From Pantoea cypripedii (GTDB lineage Bacteria > Pseudomonadota > Gammaproteobacteria > Enterobacterales > Enterobacteriaceae): 64,000 nucleotides of DNA. The stretch lies in contig NZ_CP024768.1 of assembly GCF_011395035.1 (NCBI RefSeq), positions 798,603 to 862,602 of the forward strand, read 5' to 3'. Under the pieces are notes generated by a model that saw nothing but the letters and a program-made list of their open reading frames with translations, was not told where the DNA came from and ran no database searches. Position numbers and translations under genes: made by a program. Shown here piece by piece: positions 9,019 to 18,124 of this stretch (positions within the stretch are counted from its first letter, which is position 1; each line of letters opens with the position of its first letter).

Positions 9019-10997
9019 TGCGCAACCGTCTTTTTCCCGTCGCGCTATTAAGTGCCCTGTTTCTGCTGGCGCTGGCGTTAACCCTGGTTAACCTGCGTCA
9101 GGCGCTGCCGATGGCGCAGTGGGCGCAGGCGTTTGTCGCGCCGGACGTCAACAATATCCAGCAGGTGGTGTTCCATCACAGCTTGTTGTCTCGCCTCGCG
9201 CTGGCGCTGCTGGTCGGTGCCGGGCTGGGGCTGGCGGGTTTGTTGTTTCAGCAGGTGCTGCGTAACCCGCTGGCAGACCCCACTACGTTGGGCGTTTCTT
9301 CCGGTGCCCAGCTTGGCATTACGGTCGCTACTCTGTGGCAGTTACCCGGCGGAGCGCTGACGCAACAATTCGCTGCGATGGGCGGCGCGGTGGTGGTGGG
9401 GATTCTGGTGTTTGGCGTAGCCTGGGGCAAACGCCTGTCGCCGGTGACGCTGATTCTCGCCGGGCTGGTGCTCAGCCTGTATGCCGGTGCGGTCAACCAG
9501 ATCTTTGCCATCTTCAACCACGATCAATTGCAGAACATGTTTCTGTGGAGTACCGGTGCGCTCAATCAGCTGGATGGGCGCAATGTGGCCTTGTTGTGGC
9601 CGCGTCTGCTGTTGGCCTTTGTGCTGGCGCTGGCGTTGCTGCGTCCACTTACCCTGATGGGACTGGATGATGGCGTTGCCAAAAACCTCGGACTGGCGCT
9701 GTCACTGGCGCGGGTGGCAACGCTGGCGCTGGCGATTCTGCTTAGCGCCCAACTGGTCAACGTGGCGGGTATTATAGGTTTTATTGGCTTGTTTGCTCCA
9801 CTGCTGGCGAAGATGCTGGGCGGCCGCCGTCTGTTGAGCCGGATGCTGCTGGCTCCGCTGATTGGTGCGTTATTGCTGTGGCTGGCGGATCAATGCGTGT
9901 TGTGGCTGACGACGCACTGGCGTGAAGTGTCCACCGGCACGGCGACCGCGCTGATTGGCGTGCCGATTCTGCTCTGGCTGCTGCCGCGCTTGCGTACCGG
10001 CTCGGTGCCTCCGCTGCTGAATCAGGGAGACAACGTGCCGGCTGAACGTCAGGCGGTGGCGCGCTGGTGCTTGTCTGGCCTGCTGATACTGGCATTGCTG
10101 GGGGTGATCGGCGTGACCTTTGGCCGTGATGCGCACGGCTGGGCCTGGGTCAGTGGCGATATGCTGCATCAGCTGCTGCCGTGGCGCGCGCCGCGTGTGC
10201 TGGCGGCGCTGGTAGTCGGGCTGATGCTCGGGGTGGCCGGGGCGCTGATACAGCGTTTAACCGGCAATCCGATGGCCAGCCCGGAAGTGCTGGGGATCAG
10301 TTCCGGTGCTGCCTGCGGCGTGGTGGTGATGATGTTTTTCGTGCCGGGTAATGCGATTGCCTGGTTGCTTCCAGCCGGTGCGCTGGGTGCAGCGGTCACC
10401 CTGCTGACCATTATGCTGGTGGCCAGTCGCGGCGGCTTTTCGCCGGAACGCATGTTGCTGGCGGGGATGGCGCTGAACAGCGCCTTCGTCACCTTACTGA
10501 TGTTGTTAATGGCAAGCGGCGATCCGCGTATGGGCGGCCTGCTGAGCTGGATCTCGGGTTCTACCTACAACATTACTATGCAGCAGGCGCTGCAAAGCGC
10601 GGTTTGTGGCGTGGTGCTGGTGGCGCTGGCACCGCTGGCGAGCCGCTGGTTGACGTTACTGCCACTGGGTAGCGCGACGGCACGCTCGGCGGGCATGGCG
10701 CTGACAACATCGCGTCTGGCGCTGTTGTTGCTGGCTGCGGCGCTGACGGCTACCGCCACCTTAACCATCGGGCCGTTAAGTTTTGTCGGTTTGATGGCTC
10801 CGCATATCGTGCGCATGCTGGGCTTCCGCCGTGCCTTACCGCAGGTGTTAATGGCGGGGCTGCTGGGAACGGGGTTGATGGTGTTTGCCGACTGGTGTGG
10901 TCGTATGCTGGCGTTTCCGGATCAGATTCCGGCGGGGTTGATGGCCACCTTCTTTGGCGCGCCGTATTTTATCTGGCTGCTGCGGCGGGTGCGATGA
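9018..10997 (+). CDS. fhuB: Ferrichrome ABC importer permease FhuB
   Basis: Inner membrane permease of the FecCD family in which two homologous halves are fused, as usual for FhuB. Each half repeats the same landmarks: GAGLGLAGLLFQQVLRNPLADPTTLGVSSGA in the first, and GLMLGVAGALIQRLTGNPMASPEVLGISSGA in the second. Each half also has a late GFIGLFAP / SFVGLMAPH segment that contacts FhuC. About 20 hydrophobic segments are visible. The length of 659 matches E. coli (660). It is the last gene of fhuACDB and overlaps fhuD by one base. Confidence 0.95.
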   Translation: MRNRLFPVALLSALFLLALALTLVNLRQALPMAQWAQAFVAPDVNNIQQVVFHHSLLSRLALALLVGAGLGLAGLLFQQVLRNPLADPTTLGVSSGAQLGITVATLWQLPGGALTQQFAAMGGAVVVGILVFGVAWGKRLSPVTLILAGLVLSLYAGAVNQIFAIFNHDQLQNMFLWSTGALNQLDGRNVALLWPRLLLAFVLALALLRPLTLMGLDDGVAKNLGLALSLARVATLALAILLSAQLVNVAGIIGFIGLFAPLLAKMLGGRRLLSRMLLAPLIGALLLWLADQCVLWLTTHWREVSTGTATALIGVPILLWLLPRLRTGSVPPLLNQGDNVPAERQAVARWCLSGLLILALLGVIGVTFGRDAHGWAWVSGDMLHQLLPWRAPRVLAALVVGLMLGVAGALIQRLTGNPMASPEVLGISSGAACGVVVMMFFVPGNAIAWLLPAGALGAAVTLLTIMLVASRGGFSPERMLLAGMALNSAFVTLLMLLMASGDPRMGGLLSWISGSTYNITMQQALQSAVCGVVLVALAPLASRWLTLLPLGSATARSAGMALTTSRLALLLLAAALTATATLTIGPLSFVGLMAPHIVRMLGFRRALPQVLMAGLLGTGLMVFADWCGRMLAFPDQIPAGLMATFFGAPYFIWLLRRVR

Positions 10998-11002
10998 CGT
11001 AG

Positions 11003-11030
11003 GGTGCGCACTGATGCGCACCGCTTGTTT
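11003..11030 (+). terminator. Probable terminator of the fhu operon
   Basis: A perfect 8-base stem GGTGCGCA/TGCGCACC (11003-11010, 11015-11022) with a CTGA loop is followed by an imperfect T-rich run. It lies between the convergent ends of fhuB and hemL. The poor T tract lowers confidence. Confidence 0.6.
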
Positions 11031-11032
11031 TA

Positions 11033-12313
11033 TTACAGCTGCGCGAAGCAGCGGCGTGCTGCATCGATGGTGCGCTGAATATCTTCCTGGCTGTGTGCCA
11101 GCGACATAAAGCCCGCTTCGAACGCAGACGGAGCCAGGTAGACACCTTCCTCCAGCATCAGATGGAAGAAACGTTTGAAGCGCTCCACATCACACTGGGT
11201 GACGTCCTGATAGCAGGTCACGCTGTCGGCTGCGGTAAAGAACAGGCCAAACATGCCGCCCACATGGTTAATCACCAACGGGATGTTTTCCGCTTTGGCG
11301 GCCGCCAGCAAACCTTCTGATAATTGGGTGGTCAGCTCGGTCAGGGTTTCATGAGTACCCGGCTGGGCAATCTGCGACAGGCAGGCAAAACCGGCTGCCA
11401 TGGCAATCGGGTTTCCGGACAGGGTTCCCGCCTGGTAAACCGGGCCAGTCGGTGCCAGCGCTGCCATCACATCACGACGGCCACCAAAGGCACCCACCGG
11501 CATACCGCCACCGATGATTTTACCGAGGCAGGTCAGATCCGGGGTGACATCGTAATACGCCTGCGCGCCGCCCAGCGCGACACGGAAGCCGGTCATCACT
11601 TCGTCAATAATCAGCAGAGCGCCAAACTCGTCGCACAGCGCCCGCAAGCCAGGCAGGAAGTCCGGCTGCGGTGGAATGCAGTTCATGTTACCCGCGACCG
11701 GCTCAACGATGATGCAGGCAATATCCTCAGGATATTGCTCGAACGCGCTGCGCACGGTGGACAAATCGTTGTAAGTGCAGGTCAGGGTATGTTTGGCGAA
11801 ATCAGCTGGCACGCCCGGCGAGTTCGGCTGGCCGAGGGTCAGTGCGCCAGAACCGGCTTTCACCAGCAGGCAGTCGGCATGGCCGTGATAGCAGCCTTCA
11901 AATTTGATGATCTTGTCACGATGGGTGAAACCACGCGCCAGACGAATCGCGCTCATGGTGGCTTCGGTGCCGGAGTTAACCATACGCACCATATCCATGC
12001 TCGGCACCAGCTCGCATACCAGCTGCGCCATTTTCACTTCCATCTCGGTCGGCGCACCAAAGCTCAGGCCACGTGAGGCCGCTTCAATCACCGCATTACG
12101 GATGGTGGCGTTGTTGTGGCCGAGCACCATCGGACCCCATGATCCGACATAGTCGATATAGGCTTTGCCGTCGGCATCATACAGGTAAGCGCCATCAGCG
12201 CGTTCAATGAACAGCGGCACGCCGCCCACACCGGTAAACGCACGTACCGGGGAGTTCACACCGCCAGGGATCAGGCGCTGTGCTTCGGCATACAGGTTTT
12301 CTGACTTACTCAT
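11033..12313 (-). CDS. hemL: Glutamate-1-semialdehyde 2,1-aminomutase
   Basis: PLP enzyme converting glutamate-1-semialdehyde to 5-aminolevulinate in the C5 pathway to heme. It is a class III aminotransferase fold of 426 residues, the same length as E. coli. The PLP lysine is Lys265 in CLGKIIGGGMPVGAFGG, with the STGTEA-like region (NSGTEATMSAIRLARG) and IIDEVMTGFR also present. I chose the MSKSENLY start at 12313, which has a GGAG upstream; an in-frame extension to 12352 looks spurious because the family starts here. It is transcribed convergently with the fhu operon. Confidence 0.96.
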   Translation of the reverse strand: MSKSENLYAEAQRLIPGGVNSPVRAFTGVGGVPLFIERADGAYLYDADGKAYIDYVGSWGPMVLGHNNATIRNAVIEAASRGLSFGAPTEMEVKMAQLVCELVPSMDMVRMVNSGTEATMSAIRLARGFTHRDKIIKFEGCYHGHADCLLVKAGSGALTLGQPNSPGVPADFAKHTLTCTYNDLSTVRSAFEQYPEDIACIIVEPVAGNMNCIPPQPDFLPGLRALCDEFGALLIIDEVMTGFRVALGGAQAYYDVTPDLTCLGKIIGGGMPVGAFGGRRDVMAALAPTGPVYQAGTLSGNPIAMAAGFACLSQIAQPGTHETLTELTTQLSEGLLAAAKAENIPLVINHVGGMFGLFFTAADSVTCYQDVTQCDVERFKRFFHLMLEEGVYLAPSAFEAGFMSLAHSQEDIQRTIDAARRCFAQL

Positions 12314-12523
12314 TCTTCGGCTCCGGCTGTGTCTTAAAAAAACTCGCGTCATTCTACGGGAAGATAGCGGTCAGGTGAAAGGCACCCGCGCCATGTGGCT
12401 ATACTTTAAAGCATAACAGGCGGCACGCAGTGCGAAGGGCAAGACTTGATTGCACTCTGCGGCTGGCAGATAATAGCGTGATTGAGGTCGTTTTCTGACC
12501 TGGACGTTTACCCGGAGTAAAAC

Positions 12524-12871
12524 ATGAGTGACGATGTAGCAGCACTGCCTTTGCAATTCACCGATGCAGCAGCGAAAAAAGTGAAAAATCTGATCGCGGA
12601 TGAAGAGAACCCGGATCTGAAATTGCGTGTTTACATCACCGGTGGTGGCTGTAGCGGCTTCCAGTACGGTTTCACTTTTGATGACCAGATGAATGACGGC
12701 GACATGACCATCGAGAAACAGGGAGTGGCGCTGGTGGTTGACCCGATGAGCCTGCAATATCTGGTGGGTGGTTCGGTTGACTACACCGAAGGGCTGGAAG
12801 GCTCACGTTTTATCGTGACCAACCCGAATGCCAAAACCACCTGTGGCTGCGGTTCTTCCTTCAGTATCTGA
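12524..12871 (+). CDS. erpA: Iron-sulfur cluster insertion protein ErpA
   Basis: A-type carrier delivering Fe-S clusters, in E. coli to the isoprenoid enzymes IspG and IspH among others. It is 115 residues with the three conserved cysteines of the HesB/IscA family at Cys43 (GGGCSGF), Cys107 and Cys109 (TCGCGSSFSI at the C terminus). A strong RBS (CCGGAGTAAAAC) precedes the ATG. It is a single gene running away from hemL. Confidence 0.96.
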   Translation: MSDDVAALPLQFTDAAAKKVKNLIADEENPDLKLRVYITGGGCSGFQYGFTFDDQMNDGDMTIEKQGVALVVDPMSLQYLVGGSVDYTEGLEGSRFIVTNPNAKTTCGCGSSFSI

Positions 12872-12876
12872 TTTAT

Positions 12877-12899
12877 CAGGCCGCCGTTCTGGCGGCCTG
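12877..12899. terminator. Hairpin between convergent erpA and the small secreted gene
   Basis: A perfect 9-base stem CAGGCCGCC/GGCGGCCTG with a GTTCT loop starts five bases after the erpA stop and touches the stop codon of the opposing gene. T tracts are poor on both strands, so it may be a weak bidirectional terminator. Confidence 0.55.
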
Positions 12900-13151
12900 T
12901 TACCACTCTATCGTAACTAATCGTGACGTTTCGTGGCGCATCGCATCGCGAGGCAATGTGCTTTGCGTAATCCGTGGCTGCGCGCTGAAATGGCGGCCAC
13001 AATCTACCGCAGGCAGCGATTGAACGCCGGGGCGTGAAATATCACAGCGGGAGAAGATAGTCAGCGTAGCGACGATAGAGCCGGTGGTGGTGGCCGCACC
13101 GATGGGTGCCGCGATCACAAGCCCTATGGCCAGCAGCAGAGCTCTGGTCAT
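12900..13151 (-). CDS. Small putative secreted protein, unknown function
   Basis: An 83-residue product beginning with a convincing Sec signal peptide (MTRALLLAIGLVIAAPIGA, cleavage near residue 19-20). The mature part of about 60 residues has two cysteines (SRCDI and AVDCG) that could form a periplasmic disulfide, and a Thr/Ser-rich first strand reminiscent of small pilin-like or spore-coat-U-like modules. That resemblance is weak. An AGGAA RBS lies 7 bases before the ATG, which supports a real gene. It occupies the place between erpA and btuF where E. coli has yadS, and no yadS is visible here. I do not recognise the family. Confidence 0.6.
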   Translation of the reverse strand: MTRALLLAIGLVIAAPIGAATTTGSIVATLTIFSRCDISRPGVQSLPAVDCGRHFSAQPRITQSTLPRDAMRHETSRLVTIEW

Positions 13152-13257
13152 GTTGATTTCCTGGTGTTTTTAAAATTGCGCTAAGCGCAAAAAGGGCACA
13201 GAGCATACATGGCTGCTGTGCTTTGTTACCTGATTAACGACAATCTTTGGTGATTCT

Positions 13258-14070
13258 TTAATCGTTTTTGGTACTGATTTTCGCCGGATGCAGCGCCGCG
13301 CACAGCTGTTGCGCTGCCAGCAGCAAACGTGGCCCCGGTCGGCTTAGCCAGTCATCATTAAGCGCAATTACCGGCACCGATAACTGCGGTTGCCAGAACT
13401 GCCCGATAGCACTGGCCTGTGCGGCAGTACCGCCCATGACAATCGCCTGGGGATGACGCGCCAGGACCTGCTCGCGGCTGACCTGCGGCCAGCTCACCGT
13501 GCTATCGGCAAAGATATTACGGCCTCCGCACAATTCGATCACTTCATTTTGTAATGTGTTGCGGGCGGCGGTGAACAGCGGCTGCTGACCAAACTGCAAA
13601 AACACCCGGACGGGCGTCTGTGCCTGATACTGCTGACGTAGCTGCGCTTCCTGGCTGCGCAGTGCCTGGGCGGCATCACGCGCCTGCTGCGGATGTGGGC
13701 TCCAGCGTTGCAGTGACGCCAGCGCATCAATCATCTGATCAAGGGTTTGCGGATCGATCCACTCCACCTTAATGCCTAAGCGTTGCAGTTGATCAATTTG
13801 CCGCTGTGGGTTGCCGCCACGCCACGCCAGCACCACATCCGGTTTGAGCTGCACAATGCGCTCAATGCGGATGCCCTGCCAGTTCGCCACCTGCTCCAGC
13901 GCTTTGGCACTGGCCGGGTAATCAGACCAGGCGCTCACCGCCACCGGCGTGATACCGGCGGCGAATGCCAGTTCCGTCAGATGCGGGGCAAGGGTAATCA
14001 CGCGCGGCGTGGCAGCCAGCAGGCTGCTGCAAAACAGCAGCAGCCCGGCCAGCCAGAACGATTTAGCCAC
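13258..14070 (-). CDS. btuF: Vitamin B12 periplasmic binding protein BtuF
   Basis: Periplasmic cobalamin-binding protein that feeds the BtuCD importer, which is not in this window. The signal peptide spans residues 1-20 (WLAGLLLFCSSLLAA/TP). The mature protein has the two-lobe helical-backbone fold, with the family sequence ITLAPHLTELAFAAG and VVLAWRGGNPQRQIDQLQ. The length of 270 compares with 266 in E. coli. Its start overlaps the end of mtnN by 8 bases, the same operon order as E. coli mtn-btuF. Confidence 0.93.
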   Translation of the reverse strand: MAKSFWLAGLLLFCSSLLAATPRVITLAPHLTELAFAAGITPVAVSAWSDYPASAKALEQVANWQGIRIERIVQLKPDVVLAWRGGNPQRQIDQLQRLGIKVEWIDPQTLDQMIDALASLQRWSPHPQQARDAAQALRSQEAQLRQQYQAQTPVRVFLQFGQQPLFTAARNTLQNEVIELCGGRNIFADSTVSWPQVSREQVLARHPQAIVMGGTAAQASAIGQFWQPQLSVPVIALNDDWLSRPGPRLLLAAQQLCAALHPAKISTKND

Positions 14071-14761
14071 GTGCCAACTGTGCCAGCAGGTTTTCTACCA
14101 TCAGGGAAGATTGCTGCGCGGCGACGCTGAGAAATTCATCAAAGCTGAGATGCGATTCCTGATCGGCGACATCAGAGATGGCGCGAACGACGACAAAAGG
14201 CACCTTGAATTGGTGGCACACGTGACCAATCGCCGTGGCTTCCATTTCGACGGCAATCGCCTGCGGGAAAGTGCTGCGGATGCGCGCCAGCGGTGCGGCA
14301 CCATTAATAAAGGCATCGCCGCTGACCACCAGGCCACGTACCGCGTTGAGATCCAGCTGTTTGATCACCCGCTCAGCGGCGGCGATCAGTTTTTCATCGG
14401 CGACAAAAGCGGCCGGACAACCGGCCATCTGGCCTGGTTCGTAGCCAAAAGCGGTCACATCGGCATCGTGATAACGCACTTCGTCAGAAACCACGATATC
14501 GCCGACCTTCAGGGTCGGGGCCAGGCCACCGGCCGATCCGGTGTTGATCACCACGTCTGGCTTGCACAGTTGCAGCAGCAGCGTGGTGCCGAGGGCAGCT
14601 GCGGTTTTACCAATGCCCGATTTCAGCAGGGCAACCTCAACACCATTCAGCGTGCCAGTGTAAATTTCGCACCCGGCCAGCGTCAGCGTCTGACGGTTTT
14701 CAATCTTGTCACGCAGCAGGGTGACTTCCTGCTCCATCGCGCCAATAATGCCTGCTTTCAT
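14063..14761 (-). CDS. mtnN: 5'-methylthioadenosine/S-adenosylhomocysteine nucleosidase
   Basis: Cytosolic hydrolase removing adenine from MTA, SAH and 5'-deoxyadenosine, serving methionine salvage, AI-2 formation and recycling of radical-SAM by-products. It is a PNP/UDP phosphorylase fold of 232 residues, equal to E. coli. The catalytic acid is Asp197 in RAISDVAD, with Glu12 (GAMEQEV) activating water. It is first in the leftward mtnN-btuF unit and divergent from dgt across 99 bases. Confidence 0.96.
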   Translation of the reverse strand: MKAGIIGAMEQEVTLLRDKIENRQTLTLAGCEIYTGTLNGVEVALLKSGIGKTAAALGTTLLLQLCKPDVVINTGSAGGLAPTLKVGDIVVSDEVRYHDADVTAFGYEPGQMAGCPAAFVADEKLIAAAERVIKQLDLNAVRGLVVSGDAFINGAAPLARIRSTFPQAIAVEMEATAIGHVCHQFKVPFVVVRAISDVADQESHLSFDEFLSVAAQQSSLMVENLLAQLARG

Positions 14762-14860
14762 AAAAGAGTCTCGCTAATGTTGTGGATGTAAACGGTAAAA
14801 GTGAGGCATAGTCTAACATGGCTGTCAGAGGAAGAATTCACGAAAAAATAAGGGGTAATT

Positions 14861-16354
14861 ATGGCGACGATCAATTTCAGGAAGAAGATCAGCTTCACCC
14901 GTCCCTATACCAGCCGCAAAGATCCCGAAGGGGAATACTTTATTACCCGTCATTTTGAAAGCGATCGTGGACGTATTATTAATTCTGCCGCTATCCGCCG
15001 TCTGCAACAAAAAACCCAGGTCTTTCCGCTGGAGCGCAATGCAGCCGTGCGCTCGCGTCTGACCCACTCGCTGGAAGTGCAACAAACCGGACGCTACATC
15101 GCGAAAGAGATCCTGCAATGCCTGAAAACCCAGGGCGGCGGGCTGGCGAAATACGGGCTGGATGAGCTGGAAGGCGCATTTGAAAGCCTGATCGAGATGG
15201 CTTGCCTGTTACATGATGTGGGAAATCCGCCTTTTGGTCACTTCGGTGAGGCGGCGATCAATGACTGGTTTGATGACAATTTGCCCGCTGAACTGGTTGA
15301 TCCGCTGGTGGCGGGGGTCGAAGATGATGCGCAACGCGCCGCTTTTGACCAGCTGAATGCAATGATTCGTCAGGATTTGTGCCACTTCGAAGGCAATGCG
15401 CAGGCGATTCGCATGGTCCATACCTTGCTGCAACTGAACCTGAGTTATGCTCAGGTGGCCTGCATTTTGAAATATACCGCCCCGGCCTGGTGGCAGGGAG
15501 ATAAACCGGCTGAGTTCAGCGTATTAATGAAAAAGCCGGGTTTTTATTTATCAGAGCGGGAATATGTCGCGAATCTTCGGGTGGCTACCGATATAAAAGA
15601 ACATCATCGTTATCCGCTGACCTGGATAATGGAAGCCGCCGATGATATCTCGTATTGCATCGCCGACCTTGACGACGCAGTGGAGAAAGATATTTTCAAT
15701 GTTGATACCTTATATGACTATTTGCTGAAAGCCTGGGGAGGGGTGAAACCGGGTGATGCATTTAGTCGCACCATTGGTGAGGCCTGGAAAGAAGCCTGCC
15801 AAAAGAAATGGCGCACCAAAGGCGATCAATTTTTTATGGCGCTACGTGTTAACGTACAAAACGTGTTAGTCAGCCATGCGGTACGGCGCTTTATCGATAA
15901 CTTACCCGCTATTTTTACAGGTAATTTTAATCATGCCCTGCTGGAGGATGATGGTGAGGAAGGTCGCTTGCTGATGTTATTTAAAACGGTCGCGCGTCAG
16001 CAAGTGTTTAATCATCCGGAAGTCGAACAGCTGGAATTACAGGGTTATCGCGTAATTAAAGGATTACTGGAAATTTATCAGTCATTAATGCAGCTGGATT
16101 ATGAGCAGTTCACCACGCTGATGAATGATGATTTCTTAGCCAGACATCCGATTGAAACGCGTCTGTTTCATAAACTTTCTGGCAAACATCGCAAAGCGTA
16201 TCAGCAATCAATGCGCACGTTGATTGTGGAACATAAATATGAGCGTCTGCTGTGGGAACGCTATTATCGTTCACGCCTTATTCAGGACTATATCAGTGGT
16301 ATGACCGATCTTTATGCCTGGGATGAGTACCGTCGTTTGATGGCGGTGGAATAA
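14861..16354 (+). CDS. dgt: Deoxyguanosinetriphosphate triphosphohydrolase
   Basis: HD-domain dNTPase that cleaves dGTP to deoxyguanosine and triphosphate. Metal ligands are visible at His69 (SRLTHSLEVQQTGR) and His118-Asp119 (LLHDVGNPPFGHFGE). The length of 497 is close to the E. coli 505. It lies just upstream of degP, as in E. coli, and the 137-base gap holds the degP sigma-E promoter. Confidence 0.95.
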   Translation: MATINFRKKISFTRPYTSRKDPEGEYFITRHFESDRGRIINSAAIRRLQQKTQVFPLERNAAVRSRLTHSLEVQQTGRYIAKEILQCLKTQGGGLAKYGLDELEGAFESLIEMACLLHDVGNPPFGHFGEAAINDWFDDNLPAELVDPLVAGVEDDAQRAAFDQLNAMIRQDLCHFEGNAQAIRMVHTLLQLNLSYAQVACILKYTAPAWWQGDKPAEFSVLMKKPGFYLSEREYVANLRVATDIKEHHRYPLTWIMEAADDISYCIADLDDAVEKDIFNVDTLYDYLLKAWGGVKPGDAFSRTIGEAWKEACQKKWRTKGDQFFMALRVNVQNVLVSHAVRRFIDNLPAIFTGNFNHALLEDDGEEGRLLMLFKTVARQQVFNHPEVEQLELQGYRVIKGLLEIYQSLMQLDYEQFTTLMNDDFLARHPIETRLFHKLSGKHRKAYQQSMRTLIVEHKYERLLWERYYRSRLIQDYISGMTDLYAWDEYRRLMAVE

Positions 16355-16409
16355 GCGAAGTTTTGTAAAGAAGAGGAATAATTTTTTACTTTTACCCAAA
16401 ACTTTATCA

Positions 16410-16437
16410 GGAACTTCGCGTTTACAATTTAATCTCA
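16410..16437 (+). promoter_or_regulatory. Sigma-E promoter of degP
   Basis: GGAACTT (16410-16416), a spacer of exactly 16 bases, then TCTCA (16433-16437) agree with the sigma-E consensus GGAACTT-N15/16-TCTGA apart from one base. Transcription would start near 16443, about 50 bases before degP, which is a known sigma-E gene in E. coli. Confidence 0.85.
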
Positions 16438-16491
16438 TCATCACGACCACAGCAATGGTCCGGACGTAAATCTTATATGAGACACAGATGA

Positions 16492-17934
16492 ATGAAAAAA
16501 AGCACATTAACGTTAAGTGCGCTGGCACTTAGTCTGGGCATGGCATTCAGCCCTGTCAGTGTTTTCGCGGCGGAGACAGCTTCCTCCTCCAGTCAACAGC
16601 TGCCTAGCCTTGCACCCATGCTGGAAAAAGTGATGCCTTCGGTGGTGAGTATCAGCGTGGAAGGTAGCACGACGGTGAAGACGCCGCGCATGCCGCAGCA
16701 ATTCCAGCAGTTCTTTGGTGATAACTCCCCGTTCTGCCAGGACGGCTCGCCGTTCCAAAGCTCACCGATGTGTCAGGGCGGCGGCGGCGGCGATAACAGC
16801 GGCGGCGGTAGCGACACGCAGCAGGAGAAATTCCGTGCGCTGGGTTCTGGCGTGGTGATCAATGCGGATAAAGGCTACGTGGTCACCAACAACCATGTGG
16901 TTGAAAACGCGACAAAAATCCAGGTGCAGCTGAGCGATGGCCGTCGCTACGACGCGAAAGTGATCGGTAAAGATCCGCAGTCGGATATTGCGTTGATCCA
17001 GCTGAAAGATGCGAAAAACCTGACGGCGATTAAGATTGCTGACTCCGACAATCTGCGCGTGGGTGATTACACCGTGGCCATCGGTAACCCGTATGGTCTC
17101 GGCGAAACCGTTACCTCGGGCATTGTTTCGGCACTGGGTCGTAGTGGCCTGAATGTCGAAAACTATGAAAACTTCATCCAGACCGATGCCGCGATTAACC
17201 GGGGTAACTCGGGTGGTGCACTGGTGAACCTTAACGGTGAACTGATCGGTATCAACACCGCGATTCTGGCACCGGACGGTGGCAACATCGGTATCGGTTT
17301 TGCTATCCCGAGTAACATGGTGAAAAACCTCAGCGCGCAGATGGTCGAATATGGCCAGGTGAAACGCGGTGAGCTGGGTATTATGGGCACCGAGCTGAAC
17401 TCTGAGCTGGCAAAAGCGATGAAAGTCGATGCACAGCGCGGTGCGTTCGTCAGCCAGGTACTGCCAAATTCAGCGGCGGCGAAAGCCGGTATCAAAGCGG
17501 GTGACGTCGTGGTTTCCATGAACGGTAAACCGCTGACCAGCTTCTCAGCACTGCGTGCGGAAGTCGGTTCGCTGCCGGTTGGCACCAAACTGCAACTGGG
17601 TCTGCTGCGTGACGGCAAGCCGGTGAGCGTCACCGTGGAGTTGCAGCAGAGCACCCAGGATAAAGTGCAGTCAGCCACTATCTACACCGGCATTGAAGGC
17701 GCTGACCTGAGCAATGTCGACAGCAATGGCCAGAAAGGCGTGCGTGTCGATAGCGTGAAAGCGGGGAGTGCTGCGGCGCGCATCGGCCTGAAAAAAGGCG
17801 ATGTGATCCTCGGTGTGAACCAGCAGGGCGTGGCGAATCTGGGCGAATTACGCAAGATCCTCGACACCAAACCGTCGGTTCTGGCGTTGAATGTACAGCG
17901 CGGCGACAGCAGCCTGTACCTCCTGATGCAGTAA
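16492..17934 (+). CDS. degP: Periplasmic serine endoprotease/chaperone DegP
   Basis: HtrA protease that degrades or refolds misfolded envelope proteins. A signal peptide is at 1-26 (VSVFA/AE). The trypsin-like domain has the triad His135 (TNNHVV), Asp165 (SDIALI) and Ser240 (GNSGGAL). The regulatory LA loop carries two cysteines (SPFCQDGSPF, SPMCQGG) and a Gly-rich stretch. Two PDZ domains follow (about 280-370 and 385-478), the second ending SLYLLMQ. The length of 480 compares with 474 in E. coli. It is controlled by a sigma-E promoter and ends at a strong terminator. Confidence 0.97.
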   Translation: MKKSTLTLSALALSLGMAFSPVSVFAAETASSSSQQLPSLAPMLEKVMPSVVSISVEGSTTVKTPRMPQQFQQFFGDNSPFCQDGSPFQSSPMCQGGGGGDNSGGGSDTQQEKFRALGSGVVINADKGYVVTNNHVVENATKIQVQLSDGRRYDAKVIGKDPQSDIALIQLKDAKNLTAIKIADSDNLRVGDYTVAIGNPYGLGETVTSGIVSALGRSGLNVENYENFIQTDAAINRGNSGGALVNLNGELIGINTAILAPDGGNIGIGFAIPSNMVKNLSAQMVEYGQVKRGELGIMGTELNSELAKAMKVDAQRGAFVSQVLPNSAAAKAGIKAGDVVVSMNGKPLTSFSALRAEVGSLPVGTKLQLGLLRDGKPVSVTVELQQSTQDKVQSATIYTGIEGADLSNVDSNGQKGVRVDSVKAGSAAARIGLKKGDVILGVNQQGVANLGELRKILDTKPSVLALNVQRGDSSLYLLMQ

Positions 17935-17953
17935 TCTCTGTAGCGTTAAACTC

Positions 17954-17979
17954 AAGGCGGACTTCGGTCCGCCTTTTTT
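17954..17979 (+). terminator. Rho-independent terminator after degP
   Basis: The stem AAGGCGGAC/GTCCGCCTT has a stable TTCG tetraloop and a T6 tract, 20 bases after the degP stop. Confidence 0.95.
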
Positions 17980-18052
17980 GTAACAATGGGGTCCGGTCAA
18001 ATATTCAGCGAGTGTGACCTCCCCCGCAATTCCCGCATTATTCCTGCGGCTA

Positions 18053-18066
18053 TGTGCATTTGCACA
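18053..18066. promoter_or_regulatory. Palindrome upstream of cdaR, possible operator
   Basis: TGTGCATTTGCACA is a perfect 6-base inverted repeat with a 2-base centre, 59 bases before the cdaR ATG. A symmetric site in the leader of a regulator gene suggests autoregulation, possibly by CdaR itself. The palindrome is seen; the binding protein is inferred. Confidence 0.35.
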
Positions 18067-18124
18067 ATGTCAGCTGTCTGATGGGCGCGTATTCTGTCTT
18101 CTCGTCTTTTTTCTGGAGTGATTG

